A stretch of DNA of 64,000 bases from Cupriavidus basilensis OR16. Its GTDB lineage: Bacteria > Pseudomonadota > Gammaproteobacteria > Burkholderiales > Burkholderiaceae. The position numbers and the translations under genes are program-made. Shown in pieces: positions 36,131 through 44,981 of this stretch; position 1 is the stretch's first letter, and every line of letters begins with the position of its first letter. Below the pieces are notes generated by a model, which did not search any database, was not told the origin of the DNA, and worked only from the letters and a program-made list of their open reading frames with translations. The stretch covers positions 1 through 64,000 of the forward strand of contig NZ_AHJE01000045.1 of NCBI RefSeq assembly GCF_000243095.1. Direction: 5' to 3'.

Positions 36131-36667
36131 ATGAAAAATCTGTTTTTAATCGGTCTTTTCCTTTCCACCACCACTGCTTTTGCAGCCAGCCCAGTTCTCC
36201 TGGAAACCCCAGTCACCTACGCCGCCGGCGCCAGCGTAGTCGACCAGGTCAAGTCCGAATGCCAGATCGAGAACATGCTGACCACCCGCGTCGGCGATGT
36301 ACTGCGCAAGCGGAACAAGACGGGCGACGGCACGGTCGCGTCCACGGGCGATGCCAACGGTGCGCAGGTGCTCCGGCTGCAGATCACCCACATCCTTGGT
36401 GTTGGTGGCGGTGCCTGGACTGGCCCTAAAGCTATCACCGTGACTGCCGATCTACTTGAAGGCGGCAAGGTCATCCGCAATACCAAGATCAACCGGTGGT
36501 CGGTGGGCGGGATGTGGGGTGGTTTCAAGGGGACGTGCTCCATCCTGGACCGTACCGCTGTTGCTATCGGGAAGGATCTGGGGCGTTGGGTTGGCGATCC
36601 GTCCTATGTGATCAAGGGCCGAGCCGGTGGCAGAAGCTGCGCCGGCCCCTGCGGTCGCTCCGGCTAG
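36131..36667 (+). CDS. Exported protein of unknown function in the CDI locus
   Basis: A 178-residue protein with a clear signal peptide (MKNLFLIGLFLSTTTAFA-AS). The mature part, with QIENMLTTRVGDVL, ADLLEGGKVIRNTKINRWS and GGMWGGFKGTCSILDR, looks like a small periplasmic beta protein; family not recognised. The C terminus as written ends GRAGGRSCAGPCGRSG. One base less in the GGG near 36617 would instead give an Ala/Pro-rich tail (AEPVAEAAPAPAVAPASVE) ending at 36677, which looks more natural. It lies between the immunity array and the BcpO-like lipoprotein. The upstream ATG at 36002 is not favoured because it would bury the signal peptide. Confidence 0.65.
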   Translation: MKNLFLIGLFLSTTTAFAASPVLLETPVTYAAGASVVDQVKSECQIENMLTTRVGDVLRKRNKTGDGTVASTGDANGAQVLRLQITHILGVGGGAWTGPKAITVTADLLEGGKVIRNTKINRWSVGGMWGGFKGTCSILDRTAVAIGKDLGRWVGDPSYVIKGRAGGRSCAGPCGRSG

Positions 36668-36816
36668 CGTGGAGTAACCCGCTGCCATTGTTTCCTTGTC
36701 CGGCTGGGGTCGCAGGCGTTGTGCTTGACGCAGCGCGCGCGACACCTTGGCCGGACGTCGTATCCGGGATTGCTTTTCCCGGCGTTACCAGCAAGCAAAT
36801 ATAAAGAAGTAGCCAT

Positions 36817-37329
36817 ATGGGTCAACTCTCTCGCTTCGCCATGCTCGCGCTGCTAGCCCAGCTCGCCGGCTGCGCATCGGTTTCCACGCTCGCGCCGCCG
36901 CTCGGCCCCGATGATCCGTCTGCCGAGCTTTACGGCACAGGCGGTTTCAGCATGACCATCCCGCAGGTAAACCAGAAGGGCTGCTACCAGGGTGACGCCA
37001 TCCTAAACACGCAGTCCGCGGCGCCGAACATGAAAGTGCGCGCCGGCCGTCCGCTGGTGATCGCGATTGACGGTGCCTCCGGCATCCATCGCTGTCGCGA
37101 TATGGTCCGGTTCAAGCCGGAGGCAGGTCACAAGTACGTCGCGCATGGCAGGCCGGGGCCGGATGAGGAATCGGCGAAGGTGTCCATCTGGAAGCAGGCG
37201 GTGAGCGCGAACAAGCCTTACTGCCATATCGCGGTGTTCGATGAAACGGACGAGGCCGATGTCAAGCCGGTCCCGATCAAGCGGGTCGAGCCGCGTCAGC
37301 GGGGTTTTACCTGCATTGGCTTCGATTAA
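36817..37329 (+). CDS. bcpO: BcpO-like small lipoprotein
   Basis: A 170-residue predicted lipoprotein. MGQLSRFAMLALLAQLAGC is a type II signal with lipobox LAGC, so Cys19 should be acylated. The mature part has four further cysteines (KGCYQGD, HRCRDM, YCHIAV, FTCIGF) that could form two disulfides in the periplasm. Burkholderia-type CDI loci run bcpA-bcpI-bcpO-bcpB, with bcpO encoding a small lipoprotein just upstream of the transporter gene. Position and type fit that role here, 71 bp before the TpsB start. The symbol rests on synteny, not on recognised homology. Confidence 0.65.
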   Translation: MGQLSRFAMLALLAQLAGCASVSTLAPPLGPDDPSAELYGTGGFSMTIPQVNQKGCYQGDAILNTQSAAPNMKVRAGRPLVIAIDGASGIHRCRDMVRFKPEAGHKYVAHGRPGPDEESAKVSIWKQAVSANKPYCHIAVFDETDEADVKPVPIKRVEPRQRGFTCIGFD

Positions 37330-37400
37330 TGGCGTGGGCGGTTTGCCGCGCGCGGGTGCCGAACATGAAGTGACGCTTGGTCACGTCAATACGAGCTTTC

Positions 37401-39173
37401 ATGCAGATCAAAAGAAGATTGATTGCCACCATGCTTTCGGTGGCAGGCGGTGCGGGTTACACCAGTACGTCATTGCGTGCCCAGGTGCCTCCCGCAAATC
37501 CAGGTCAGGCCGCCATCCTCTCCGGCGCCGAACAGGAACAGCGCGTGCGCCAGCAGCAGGAAGCCCGCGAGCGCGCCCAGGCCGTCCAGGCGCCGGGCGT
37601 GCGCGCAGCGCAGCCGGCGGCGGAGGGGTTTCCCGCGTTGCCGGTTGAGCAGCCGTGCTTTCGCATCGAGCGCTTTGTGCTCGAAGTGCCGGCGGAGTTG
37701 CCACTTGCGCTGCATGCGCGCGGTGCGTCCGCTTTGCCGCAGGATCCGTTCGCCTTTGCCCGTGCGTGGCTGGATCACTACCAGGGTGCCTGCATCGGCA
37801 AGCAGGGCGTGGATATGCTAGCCAAGGGCGTGTCGCACGTCATCCTTGGCCGGGGCTATGTGACCACGCGCGTATTGCTGCCTGAGCAGGACCTAAGCAC
37901 CGGCACGCTGCGCATGGCGCTGATACCTGGCGTGATCGGGCAGTTGCGCTTTGCCGAGCCGGATCTCCGGGGCACGTGGAAGAGCGCGTTTCCGGCACGC
38001 CCCGGCGATCTGCTGAACCTGCGGGACCTGGAGCAGGGCCTGGAGCAGATGAAGCGCGTGACCAGCCAGGATGTGGACATGCAGGTTGTGCCCACCAGCG
38101 TGCCCGGCCAGAGCGATGTGGTGATCGCGGCCAAGCGGACCAAGCCGTGGACGGTGGTGGCGTCGATGGACAACTCCGGAACGCGCTCCACCGGCAAGCT
38201 GCAGGGCAACCTGAGCGTGGGCATTGACAATCCGCTGGGCCTGAATGACTTGTTCAACGTGGGCTACAGCCAGGATCTGGCCTTTGGCGACCGGCGCCAT
38301 GGCACGCATGGCTGGAACGGTTTCTACTCGGTGCCGTGGGGCTACTGGACCGGCACGGTGTCGGCGTATTCCAGCACCTATTACCAGCAGATCGCCGGGG
38401 TCAACCAGACCTTTGTCTCCAGCGGCAATTCGCAGACGGTGGATTTCAAGCTGCAGCGGGTGCTTAGCCGCAGCCAGAACGATGTGCTGGGCCTGCAGTT
38501 CCGGCTGTCCAAGCGCTTTGGCAAGAGCTTTATCGAGGATACGGAGATCGAGCAGCAGCGGCGCAACAACACGGTGGTGGAGGTGGGCATCACCGATCGC
38601 CACTACTTCGGCGCGGCGCAGTTCGACGGCAGCCTGGCCTACCGCCAGGGCGTGGCCGGCCTCGGCGCGCAGCCCGATACGCTGGCCGAGCTGGGCGGCC
38701 CCACCTGGCGCTACCGCATGGCCGTGCTGGATGCCAACCTGTCGGTGCCGTTCAAGCTGGCCGAGCAATCGCTGCGCTATGTCACCACCATCCGTGGGCA
38801 GTTCACCAATGACCGCCTGTTCTATATCGACGCGCTGACCATCGGCAGCCGATACACCGTGCGCGGCTTCGATGGCGAAAGCCTGCTGGCGGGGGAGCGG
38901 GGCTTCTACTGGCGTAATGAGCTACAGGCGCCGCTGGGCGGGAGCGGGCAGGCGCTGTACGCGGGGCTGGACTATGGGCGGGTGTTTGGGCCGTCTACCC
39001 AGGGGCTGGTGGGTACGCAGCTGGCGGGTGTGGTGATTGGGTTAAGGGGTGGGTTGGGGTCGAAGCTGGGGGCGGTGTCGTATGACTTGTTCCTGGGGAC
39101 GCCGGTGTATAAGCCGGCGGCGTTCCATACGGCAGGGGTGACGGCGGGGTTTCAGCTTGTTTATCAGTATTAG
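37401..39173 (+). CDS. cdiB: TpsB outer-membrane transporter (CdiB/BcpB, ShlB/FhaC/HecB family)
   Basis: A 590-residue two-partner-secretion transporter that exports the CdiA exoprotein through the outer membrane. An N-terminal signal is followed by a Gln/Arg-rich helix (about residues 40-70, EQEQRVRQQQEARERAQ) like the plug helix H1. Two POTRA domains span about 80-240 (FRIERFVLEV…, then IPGVIGQLRFAEPDL…) and a 16-strand barrel occupies the rest. The conserved Omp85-superfamily motif VRGFDGESLLAGERGFYWRNEL is near residue 486 and the protein ends in QLVYQY. The ATG at 37401 is chosen as the start of the signal region. It appears intact, unlike its substrate gene. Confidence 0.88.
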   Translation: MQIKRRLIATMLSVAGGAGYTSTSLRAQVPPANPGQAAILSGAEQEQRVRQQQEARERAQAVQAPGVRAAQPAAEGFPALPVEQPCFRIERFVLEVPAELPLALHARGASALPQDPFAFARAWLDHYQGACIGKQGVDMLAKGVSHVILGRGYVTTRVLLPEQDLSTGTLRMALIPGVIGQLRFAEPDLRGTWKSAFPARPGDLLNLRDLEQGLEQMKRVTSQDVDMQVVPTSVPGQSDVVIAAKRTKPWTVVASMDNSGTRSTGKLQGNLSVGIDNPLGLNDLFNVGYSQDLAFGDRRHGTHGWNGFYSVPWGYWTGTVSAYSSTYYQQIAGVNQTFVSSGNSQTVDFKLQRVLSRSQNDVLGLQFRLSKRFGKSFIEDTEIEQQRRNNTVVEVGITDRHYFGAAQFDGSLAYRQGVAGLGAQPDTLAELGGPTWRYRMAVLDANLSVPFKLAEQSLRYVTTIRGQFTNDRLFYIDALTIGSRYTVRGFDGESLLAGERGFYWRNELQAPLGGSGQALYAGLDYGRVFGPSTQGLVGTQLAGVVIGLRGGLGSKLGAVSYDLFLGTPVYKPAAFHTAGVTAGFQLVYQY

Positions 39174-39317
39174 TGCGGCATTGGCGATGCCATCGGCACC
39201 ACCGTGATCCTTGTGCTGCAAGACGTACACGACCTGGGCGGGCACATCGGCGGCCAGGATGTACTGGTGCAAGCCGGGCGGGATCTTTTGGATCGAACGG
39301 GATTGCAATTTATTTAA
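39174..39317 (+). pseudogene. Displaced fragment of cdiA
   Basis: Translates as GIGDAIGTTVILVLQDVHDLGGH…DVLVQAGRDLL, matching GAIGDTTGTTVVQALQDVRNLGGR…DVLVQAGRDVV inside cdiA (27363-27480). DNA identity is obvious over about 115 bp. It starts right behind the TpsB stop codon, is followed by an orphan immunity-like gene, and has no start of its own. It is a relic of a duplicated or recombined cdiA copy. Confidence 0.75.
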
Positions 39318-39335
39318 AAATACAGGGAAATAATC

Positions 39336-39785
39336 ATGTATATTTATGAGTCACATATACAAGATTTGTTGAATATTGGTCGTGCAATCATTGTTCCCAT
39401 TGAGATTGGTGATCAGTTCGGTCGATTTGTGGAAGGGCTTCCCTGGGGCGCCAATGGAAGCGGGCTGAATTGGGCACGAATCGACGGGTTGCGAAAGGAG
39501 TTGCCATCATCTTCCGGCGTGATTTTGTCTGAATGGCTATCAGGGACGAATATCAATAACGACTCATACGTCGTTTTCTGGTTTTCATTTGGCGAGCCTT
39601 GCATCGCCTGTGAAACTCAATTTGCGATGTATAACGTAGATCACGCATTTTGGAAGGCGCCGGGCCGAAGATATCTGTTCGGTTTGAATATTCGGGATGG
39701 GGAATTTATTCCGGAATATTCGCATTTTGCTGAGTATGATGGGGCTAATGAATTGATTTTTTGTGTTGCTGGTTATAGGGGGTGA
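39336..39785 (+). CDS. Orphan immunity-like protein
   Basis: A 149-residue cytoplasmic protein, MYIYESHIQDLLNIGRAIIV…, rich in aromatic residues with no signal or membrane segment. It follows the cdiA fragment and precedes a broken immunity paralogue, and is AT-rich like the array at 32.6-36 kb. Family not recognised. An immunity role is inferred from size, composition and context only. Confidence 0.5.
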   Translation: MYIYESHIQDLLNIGRAIIVPIEIGDQFGRFVEGLPWGANGSGLNWARIDGLRKELPSSSGVILSEWLSGTNINNDSYVVFWFSFGEPCIACETQFAMYNVDHAFWKAPGRRYLFGLNIRDGEFIPEYSHFAEYDGANELIFCVAGYRG

Positions 39786-39849
39786 AAGCGGAGGGGGTGA
39801 TTTTGTGGGGGTGAGGTTAAAAGTCTAACAAACTAATAAGGCTGCATTA

Positions 39850-40305
39850 ATGGAATCCGACGAAACAAGGGAGGGGCGAGAATTACTTTGTTTTATTGAG
39901 GAGATCGGTCCGCTCGCTTGGAGTAGATTTTAGTCTATATATCCGATTTTCAAATTCAAAGACCAAGATCCAATATATGAAGACCAATCGAAGATTCCGC
40001 CTTTTGCCAGTTTTAGATTTATAGTTGAAGATCCGGAGGTAATATCGAAAATAAGGTTGGCTGTGGGTGAGTTTGAGGGGAGTGTTAAGTGGATAATGCT
40101 GGGCCGTTCTCGGGACTCGTTTCCGGGCACCACCAATTGGATGATTTGCCCAAGACTGGCTATGGATATGTCCGCGACGGCGCGAGAGGCGGGAATTACT
40201 GCGGATCAGTATGTGGAGGAACACTATCCAGACTTCGGGCGATTGGCCTACGCAGATCTGCGTGGATTGGTTGAGCATTTGAAGGCGGTACTTTCGGAAA
40301 AATAG
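39850..40305 (+). pseudogene. Immunity-like paralogue broken by an in-frame stop
   Basis: Starts MESDETREGRELLCFIEEIGPLAW, hits TAG at 39931-39933, and continues in the same frame (SIYPIFKFKD…PPFASFRF, DPEVISKIRLAV, SRDSFPGTTNW, FGRLAYADLRGLVEHL) to the stop at 40303-40305. It aligns end to end with the intact gene at 34220-34675, including the bases just before the start codon. A single nonsense mutation explains the break. Confidence 0.8.
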
Positions 40306-40386
40306 CCGTGTATGGATCATGGTGTTAATCCACATCATTTACGCAGAGGACTGAGTATTTATGTTGGAGTCCGTTCAAGGAGCCAC

Positions 40387-40815
40387 ATGACCGCCATAAA
40401 AGCGTGCCCGATTATTTTGCGCAGTCGTCACGATATCGTACATATCCTCGCATTCAAACATCCCGCCGCAGGCTACCAGTTGGTCAAGGGCACTATTGAA
40501 CGGGATGAGTCTCCTTCGGAGGCGGCAATCCGGGAGCTCTGTGAAGAGTCAGGGATTTGCGACGCTCACGTGGTTGCGGATCTCGGTCTTTGGAACGCTT
40601 CCTATCAGGAACAAATCTGGTCTTTCCGGCTATGCGAGTCGGGGGCGGAGTTTCCTGACGCGTGGACCTTCGAGACAAGCGACGACGGCGGCCACATGTT
40701 CGAGTTTTATTGGCAACCGCTGCAGTGGGACTTGCCCGAACAATGCCACCCCCTCTTTCAATCGGCTTTGCGCGAGGCTCGTAGGCGAATCGAAGCGCTA
40801 ACCAGGTCGGTGTGA
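40387..40815 (+). CDS. NUDIX hydrolase
   Basis: A 142-residue NUDIX-family hydrolase that cleaves nucleoside diphosphates linked to another moiety. The NUDIX box is complete: GTIERDESPSEAAIRELCEESGI at about residues 36-58, matching GX5EX7REUXEEXGU. An AGGAG box precedes the ATG at 40387 by 4-8 nt. The substrate is unclear. It marks the return to ordinary chromosomal composition after the CDI region. Confidence 0.85.
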   Translation: MTAIKACPIILRSRHDIVHILAFKHPAAGYQLVKGTIERDESPSEAAIRELCEESGICDAHVVADLGLWNASYQEQIWSFRLCESGAEFPDAWTFETSDDGGHMFEFYWQPLQWDLPEQCHPLFQSALREARRRIEALTRSV

Positions 40816-40972
40816 GTGATCCGCATGCCCGTATGGCGAGGGTGCTGTCCTCGATTCCGCGGTTGTAAAGTACCTTTGCTAACGACGCTGGTGAAGACGG
40901 AATGTCCCGTTAGCGTCTGCTACAGAAGTAAACTGTCGTTCCGGCAGCACACGACCGGTGCCTCTGTTTTTA

Positions 40973-41485
40973 TCACTTTGCTGAACTCGCACGCGATCCC
41001 ATCAAGGCGTCAATAAAGGGGGCCTTCTTCGCAAGGTACTCGGCGATGCCATCGCGGTTGTTTGCTTCGAGCTCAAATTTCAAATCCTGATACTGCTGTC
41101 GAATAACAGGATCGCTCCTGAGAAGATCGCGAAATCGGAGCATTCTCTCAATCTGCCAGTGGCCACTAATACATACGTGCACCTTGTGCGTTCGCACCCC
41201 ATCAACATCGCGGCGATAGAAATGGTGCCCTGCTGAAAGATCGCTTCCCCGAACGTAACCCAGTGCGCTCATGAAGTTGTCTCGGGCTGGTTCGTTGCGA
41301 TGCGCTGAGATCTCAACCAAGAGGTCGATCTCAGGCTTGGCCGCGAGTCCTGGAACGGCGGTGCTTCCGACGTGATAAATATCGACAAGTTCGGCGCCAA
41401 AGCCCTTCGCTATACGTTCCTTCTCGGTGACGAAAAGAGCCGGCCATCTGCTGTCATAGTGGGAGATTTTGCTGGTGAGCGCCAT
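40973..41485 (-). CDS. GrpB-family protein (UPF0157)
   Basis: A 170-residue GrpB-domain protein with a nucleotidyltransferase-like fold. Motifs include YHVGSTAVPGLAAKPEIDLLVEI near residue 37, resembling the GS…D-x-D pattern of minimal nucleotidyltransferases, and KVHVCISGHWQIERMLRFRDLLR near residue 100. GrpB proteins occur alone or fused to dephospho-CoA kinase; the reaction is unknown. It appears complete and monocistronic. Confidence 0.85.
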   Translation of the reverse strand: MALTSKISHYDSRWPALFVTEKERIAKGFGAELVDIYHVGSTAVPGLAAKPEIDLLVEISAHRNEPARDNFMSALGYVRGSDLSAGHHFYRRDVDGVRTHKVHVCISGHWQIERMLRFRDLLRSDPVIRQQYQDLKFELEANNRDGIAEYLAKKAPFIDALMGSRASSAK

Positions 41486-41533
41486 TGTGTCTATTGGTAG
41501 TATTCGCGCCCGCTAGGGGCGAGCCGGGCGTCA

Positions 41534-42430
41534 TCATAAGTCATCCTTTTGCTCCGCCCCAAAAGCCTCCTCACAACCAACCAGCCAGGCCCGCGCCGCC
41601 CGCGACAAATACCCCTCCCGCCAGACCAGCCCCAGCTCCCACACCAGCGCAGGCGCAACCAGCGGCCGGATCGCTACCCGCTCTGGATCCAACTGCCCGG
41701 CAATCGGCGCAGGCAGTATGGCCACGCCCACATCGGCCGCGACCAGCTCGCCGATAAAGTCCCAATGCCGGCTTTGCCCGGCAATCTGCGGCGTATAGCC
41801 GGTGGCCTCGCAGGCGTCCAGGATGACGCGATACAGCACGAAGTCGTCCTCGTACATCACGAAGGGCAGGGTGGCGAGGTCCGCTAGCCGGACCGCGCCG
41901 GCGCGGCGTGGCGCGCGTTCGGCGGGAAACACCGCGACCAGTGCCTGGCGGGTTACGGTGAGGCTGGCCAGGCCCGCCACGGCGGCGGGGAGCACCGTAA
42001 CGCCGAGGTCGAGCTGGCCCGTGGCTACGCCTTCTTCCAGCGCGCGGCCGCCTTGCTCGCTTAGTCGCAGCTTTACCCCGGGGTACTGGCGGCGATAGGC
42101 GCCGATCACCGGGGCGAGGTAGCGGCCAGCCATGGGTGGGATGCCTACCTTGAGCTCGCCGCGCGCCATGCCGTCGACTTCGGCCACTTCCTGGCGCAGC
42201 CGTGCCACTTCGGCCAGCACGGACTGGCTGCGGGCGAAGACGACTTCGCCGGCGTCGGTGAGCTGTACCGTGCGGCCTTCGCGCAGCAGCAGGGGGCCGC
42301 CGAGTTCGTCTTCCAGGCTCTTGACCATCTTGCTGATCGTCGGTTGGGTCACATGCAGGGCTTCTGCGGCGCGGGTAAAGCCGTTCTGGCGGACAACTTC
42401 AACGAAATAGCGCAGGGCGCGGATATCCAT
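41534..42430 (-). CDS. LysR-family regulator, divergent from lrgAB
   Basis: A 298-residue LysR-type regulator. MDIRALRYFVEVVRQNGFTRAAEALHVTQPTISKMVKSLE is a textbook N-terminal helix-turn-helix; the effector domain runs from about residue 88. The start at 42430 (ATG before DIRALRYF) is preferred over 42481. Its gene faces the LrgA/LrgB pair across 156 bp of AT-rich DNA. This is the arrangement of CidR-type regulators that activate cid/lrg genes in response to carbon overflow, so local control is likely. Confidence 0.88.
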   Translation of the reverse strand: MDIRALRYFVEVVRQNGFTRAAEALHVTQPTISKMVKSLEDELGGPLLLREGRTVQLTDAGEVVFARSQSVLAEVARLRQEVAEVDGMARGELKVGIPPMAGRYLAPVIGAYRRQYPGVKLRLSEQGGRALEEGVATGQLDLGVTVLPAAVAGLASLTVTRQALVAVFPAERAPRRAGAVRLADLATLPFVMYEDDFVLYRVILDACEATGYTPQIAGQSRHWDFIGELVAADVGVAILPAPIAGQLDPERVAIRPLVAPALVWELGLVWREGYLSRAARAWLVGCEEAFGAEQKDDL

Positions 42431-42586
42431 GTGGGCTCCTCCGAAGTGGCGTGCGTGGGCAATCACGGCTTGCCATTCCAATCTGGCATCGAATCAATAA
42501 TTTATATTCATTTTATATATCGAAGTGCGCTTCGTACACTAGCGTCACTGCCACGCCTTGCGTGGCGCCATAGCTTGAATGCTCCG

Positions 42587-43057
42587 ATGCCACGCGCTGT
42601 TCCTGTCACTTCTCCTGTTTCCACCACGTCCGCTACCTCGCCGCCGCCGGCTGGTGCTCGCCTGCGCGCTGGCGCCATCGCGCTGGCCCAGGTCGTGGCG
42701 CTGTCGGCCTTGTGGCTGCTGGCCGACTGGCTGCGCGGGCGCCTGGGGTTGCCATTGCCCGCCGGTTTGATCGGGCTCCTGGCGTTGGCCGCGCTGTTGT
42801 TCAGCGGGGCGGTGCGCGGTGGCTGGGTGCGCCGCGGGGCGGACTGGCTGCTGGGCGAGATGTTGTTGTTCTTTATCCCGGCGGTGCTGGCGGTGGTGCA
42901 GTATCCCGAGCTGGTCCGGCATCAGGGCTGGCGGATCTGCGCGGTGATTGCCTTGAGCACGCTGGCGGTGATGGTGGTGACGGCGCTGGTGGTGGAGCAG
43001 GTGGTCCGGCTGGAGCAGCGGCTGGCGCGCCGCACGGGGCAGCCGCATCATGCATGA
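42587..43057 (+). CDS. lrgA: LrgA/CidA-family holin-like protein
   Basis: A 156-residue inner-membrane protein with four hydrophobic segments. AQVVALSALWLLADWLRGRLGLPLPAGLIGLLALAALL and GEMLLFFIPAVLAVVQYPEL are characteristic LrgA/CidA blocks. The family was described as holin/antiholin-like in Staphylococcus and is now also linked to by-product transport. The start is uncertain: ATG at 42587 gives a longer Pro/Ser-rich N terminus than usual. It overlaps the next gene by 8 bp, implying translational coupling. Confidence 0.85.
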   Translation: MPRAVPVTSPVSTTSATSPPPAGARLRAGAIALAQVVALSALWLLADWLRGRLGLPLPAGLIGLLALAALLFSGAVRGGWVRRGADWLLGEMLLFFIPAVLAVVQYPELVRHQGWRICAVIALSTLAVMVVTALVVEQVVRLEQRLARRTGQPHHA

Positions 43058-43742
43058 CACCGTGCTGGCAGCGCTGAGCCTGGTGGCTACCGTTGCGTTC
43101 TACTACTTCAACAAGCGTCTCTATGCGCGCCGCGCGCGGCTGTGGCTGATGCCGTTGCTGGCCACGCCCATGGTGCTGATCGTGCTGGTGCTGGCCGCGC
43201 ATATCCCGTATCGCGACTATATCGCCGACACGCGCTGGCTGATGTGGCTGCTTGGCCCGGCTACCATCGCCTTCGCGCTGCCGATCTACGATCACCGTGC
43301 GCTGGTGCGCCAGCATTGGTTGTCGATTTCGGTTGGCGTGCTGGCGGCGGTGCTGACCTCGGTGCTGAGCTCGGTCTGGCTGGCGCGTGGCTTTGGCTTG
43401 TCGGTGATGTTGCAAAAGGGGCTGGCTGTGCGCTCGGTGACCACGCCGTTTGCCGTGGATGCGGTGCGCGCGCTGGGCGGGCCACCGGATCTTGCCGCGA
43501 TCTTTGTGGTCATTACCGGGCTGACCGGCATGGCGATCGGCGAGACCGTGCTGGCTTGCCTGCCCTCGGTGCGCAGCCGGCTGGCGCAAGGGGCGATCTT
43601 CGGCGCCGCGGCGCATGGCGCGGGCACGGCAAAGGCGCGGCAGCTTGGCGAAGTGCAGGGCGTGGTGGCGTCGCTGGTGATGATGATCGCGGGGCTGGTC
43701 AGCGTGCTGGCCGCGCCGCTGATTCGCAGCGTGTTCTTTTGA
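43050..43742 (+). CDS. lrgB: LrgB/CidB-family membrane protein
   Basis: A 230-residue polytopic inner-membrane protein of the LrgB/CidB family, the partner of LrgA. Hallmarks are VTTPFAVDAVRALGGPPDLAAIFVVITGLTGMAIGE and GAAAHGAGTAKARQLGEVQG. Its ATG lies inside the end of lrgA. Together with the divergent LysR gene this forms a complete CidR-CidAB-like module. Confidence 0.9.
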   Translation: MHDTVLAALSLVATVAFYYFNKRLYARRARLWLMPLLATPMVLIVLVLAAHIPYRDYIADTRWLMWLLGPATIAFALPIYDHRALVRQHWLSISVGVLAAVLTSVLSSVWLARGFGLSVMLQKGLAVRSVTTPFAVDAVRALGGPPDLAAIFVVITGLTGMAIGETVLACLPSVRSRLAQGAIFGAAAHGAGTAKARQLGEVQGVVASLVMMIAGLVSVLAAPLIRSVFF

Positions 43743-43924
43743 TCCCGATGATGAGAGGCGGTCTGCACGCGGGTATTCGGCCTACGTGGTGGGCAAAAAG
43801 CTCAGGCACGCTCGCAGCCTCCTCGAGATCCGTGCACCCCACGCTTGCGAGATTGCGGGCTTAGGATAGCCAGGCCAGCACAAGGGGTGGGGCCCAGGAT
43901 GCGGGTCGATACCTGGGCGCGCGC

Positions 43925-44908
43925 CTACTGTATCTTGATACTCGCCTGGCTCACCACCGTTCGCCACTTCACGAGTTCGGCGGCCAAGTGCGCAGACAGT
44001 TGCTGCGGCGTGCCGCCCAACGGCGTTGCTCCCATCTCAGTGAACTTGCGGATCACCTCCGGGTCGCGCAGCACTTCGTTCAGCGCCGCGTTCATGTGCA
44101 TCACGATGGGTTCCGGTGTGTTGCGGGGCGCGAGCATCGCGAACCAGGTCGAGGACATCAGCTTGGGGTGGCCAAGCTCGGCAGTGGTCGGCACATCGGG
44201 CAGGGCCGGCGAACGCTGGTTCGACATGACGGCCAGCGCGCGCACCTTGCCGCTTTTGATCTGCCCGAGGATGCCAGGCACTAGTTGGAACATGGCCTGG
44301 ATATCGTCGGCGAGGAGATTGGTGGTGGCCTGTCCGGGGGAACTGTACGGCACGTGTATCAGGCGGGTGCCGGTCTCGCGCATGAAGAGTTCGCCGGCCA
44401 CGTGCATGGAACTGCCGTTGCCCGTGGAGCCGTAATTCAGCTTGTCGGGGTTGGCCTTGGCAAACGCAATGAATTCGGACAGGTTCTTGACCGGCAGGCT
44501 CTTGTTGACCACCAGGATATTGGGCACATCGGCCACCAGCGCCACCGGTGTGAAGCTCTTTTGCGAATCGAACGGAAGCTTGGCATACAAGCTGGGATTT
44601 ACCGCCAGCGTGCCTGCCCACGAAAACAGGAACTTGTACCCATCCGGTACGGCCCCGGCGGCCATCCCTACACCGATATTGCCGTTGGCACCGCCACGGC
44701 TCTCAATGATGACTGTGGCGTGGAGTTGCTTGTGCAATTGCTCCGCTAGCACACGTGCCAGGGTGTCAGCCGTTCCGCCACCGCCCGGCGCGGGCACGAT
44801 GATCTGCACGGGCTTGGACGGGTCGGGCCAGTCCGCCGCCACGGCGGACGACAGCAGACATGGAACCAGGGCCGCCGCAGCGGCCAGGCAGGCCAGGGTG
44901 TGACGCAT
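43925..44908 (-). CDS. Bug-family tripartite tricarboxylate transporter receptor
   Basis: A 327-residue periplasmic binding protein of the Bug/TctC family. The signal peptide is MRHTLACLAAAAALVPCLLSSAVAA; the mature part starts DWPDPSKPVQIIVPAPGGGGTAD, the family hallmark for binding carboxylates. It is the third gene of a minus-strand set behind a thiol dioxygenase and a URO-D-fold protein, suggesting the ligand is their substrate or a related carboxylic acid. No TctA/TctB membrane genes are nearby, which is normal for Bug proteins. Confidence 0.9.
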   Translation of the reverse strand: MRHTLACLAAAAALVPCLLSSAVAADWPDPSKPVQIIVPAPGGGGTADTLARVLAEQLHKQLHATVIIESRGGANGNIGVGMAAGAVPDGYKFLFSWAGTLAVNPSLYAKLPFDSQKSFTPVALVADVPNILVVNKSLPVKNLSEFIAFAKANPDKLNYGSTGNGSSMHVAGELFMRETGTRLIHVPYSSPGQATTNLLADDIQAMFQLVPGILGQIKSGKVRALAVMSNQRSPALPDVPTTAELGHPKLMSSTWFAMLAPRNTPEPIVMHMNAALNEVLRDPEVIRKFTEMGATPLGGTPQQLSAHLAAELVKWRTVVSQASIKIQ

Positions 44909-44981
44909 GTTGTCTCCTTGATCTTTGTAGGCGGCAATTGGGCGCCGCCCTATTCTTGGTTGGTGCCGGCTCGCGGCGGCG

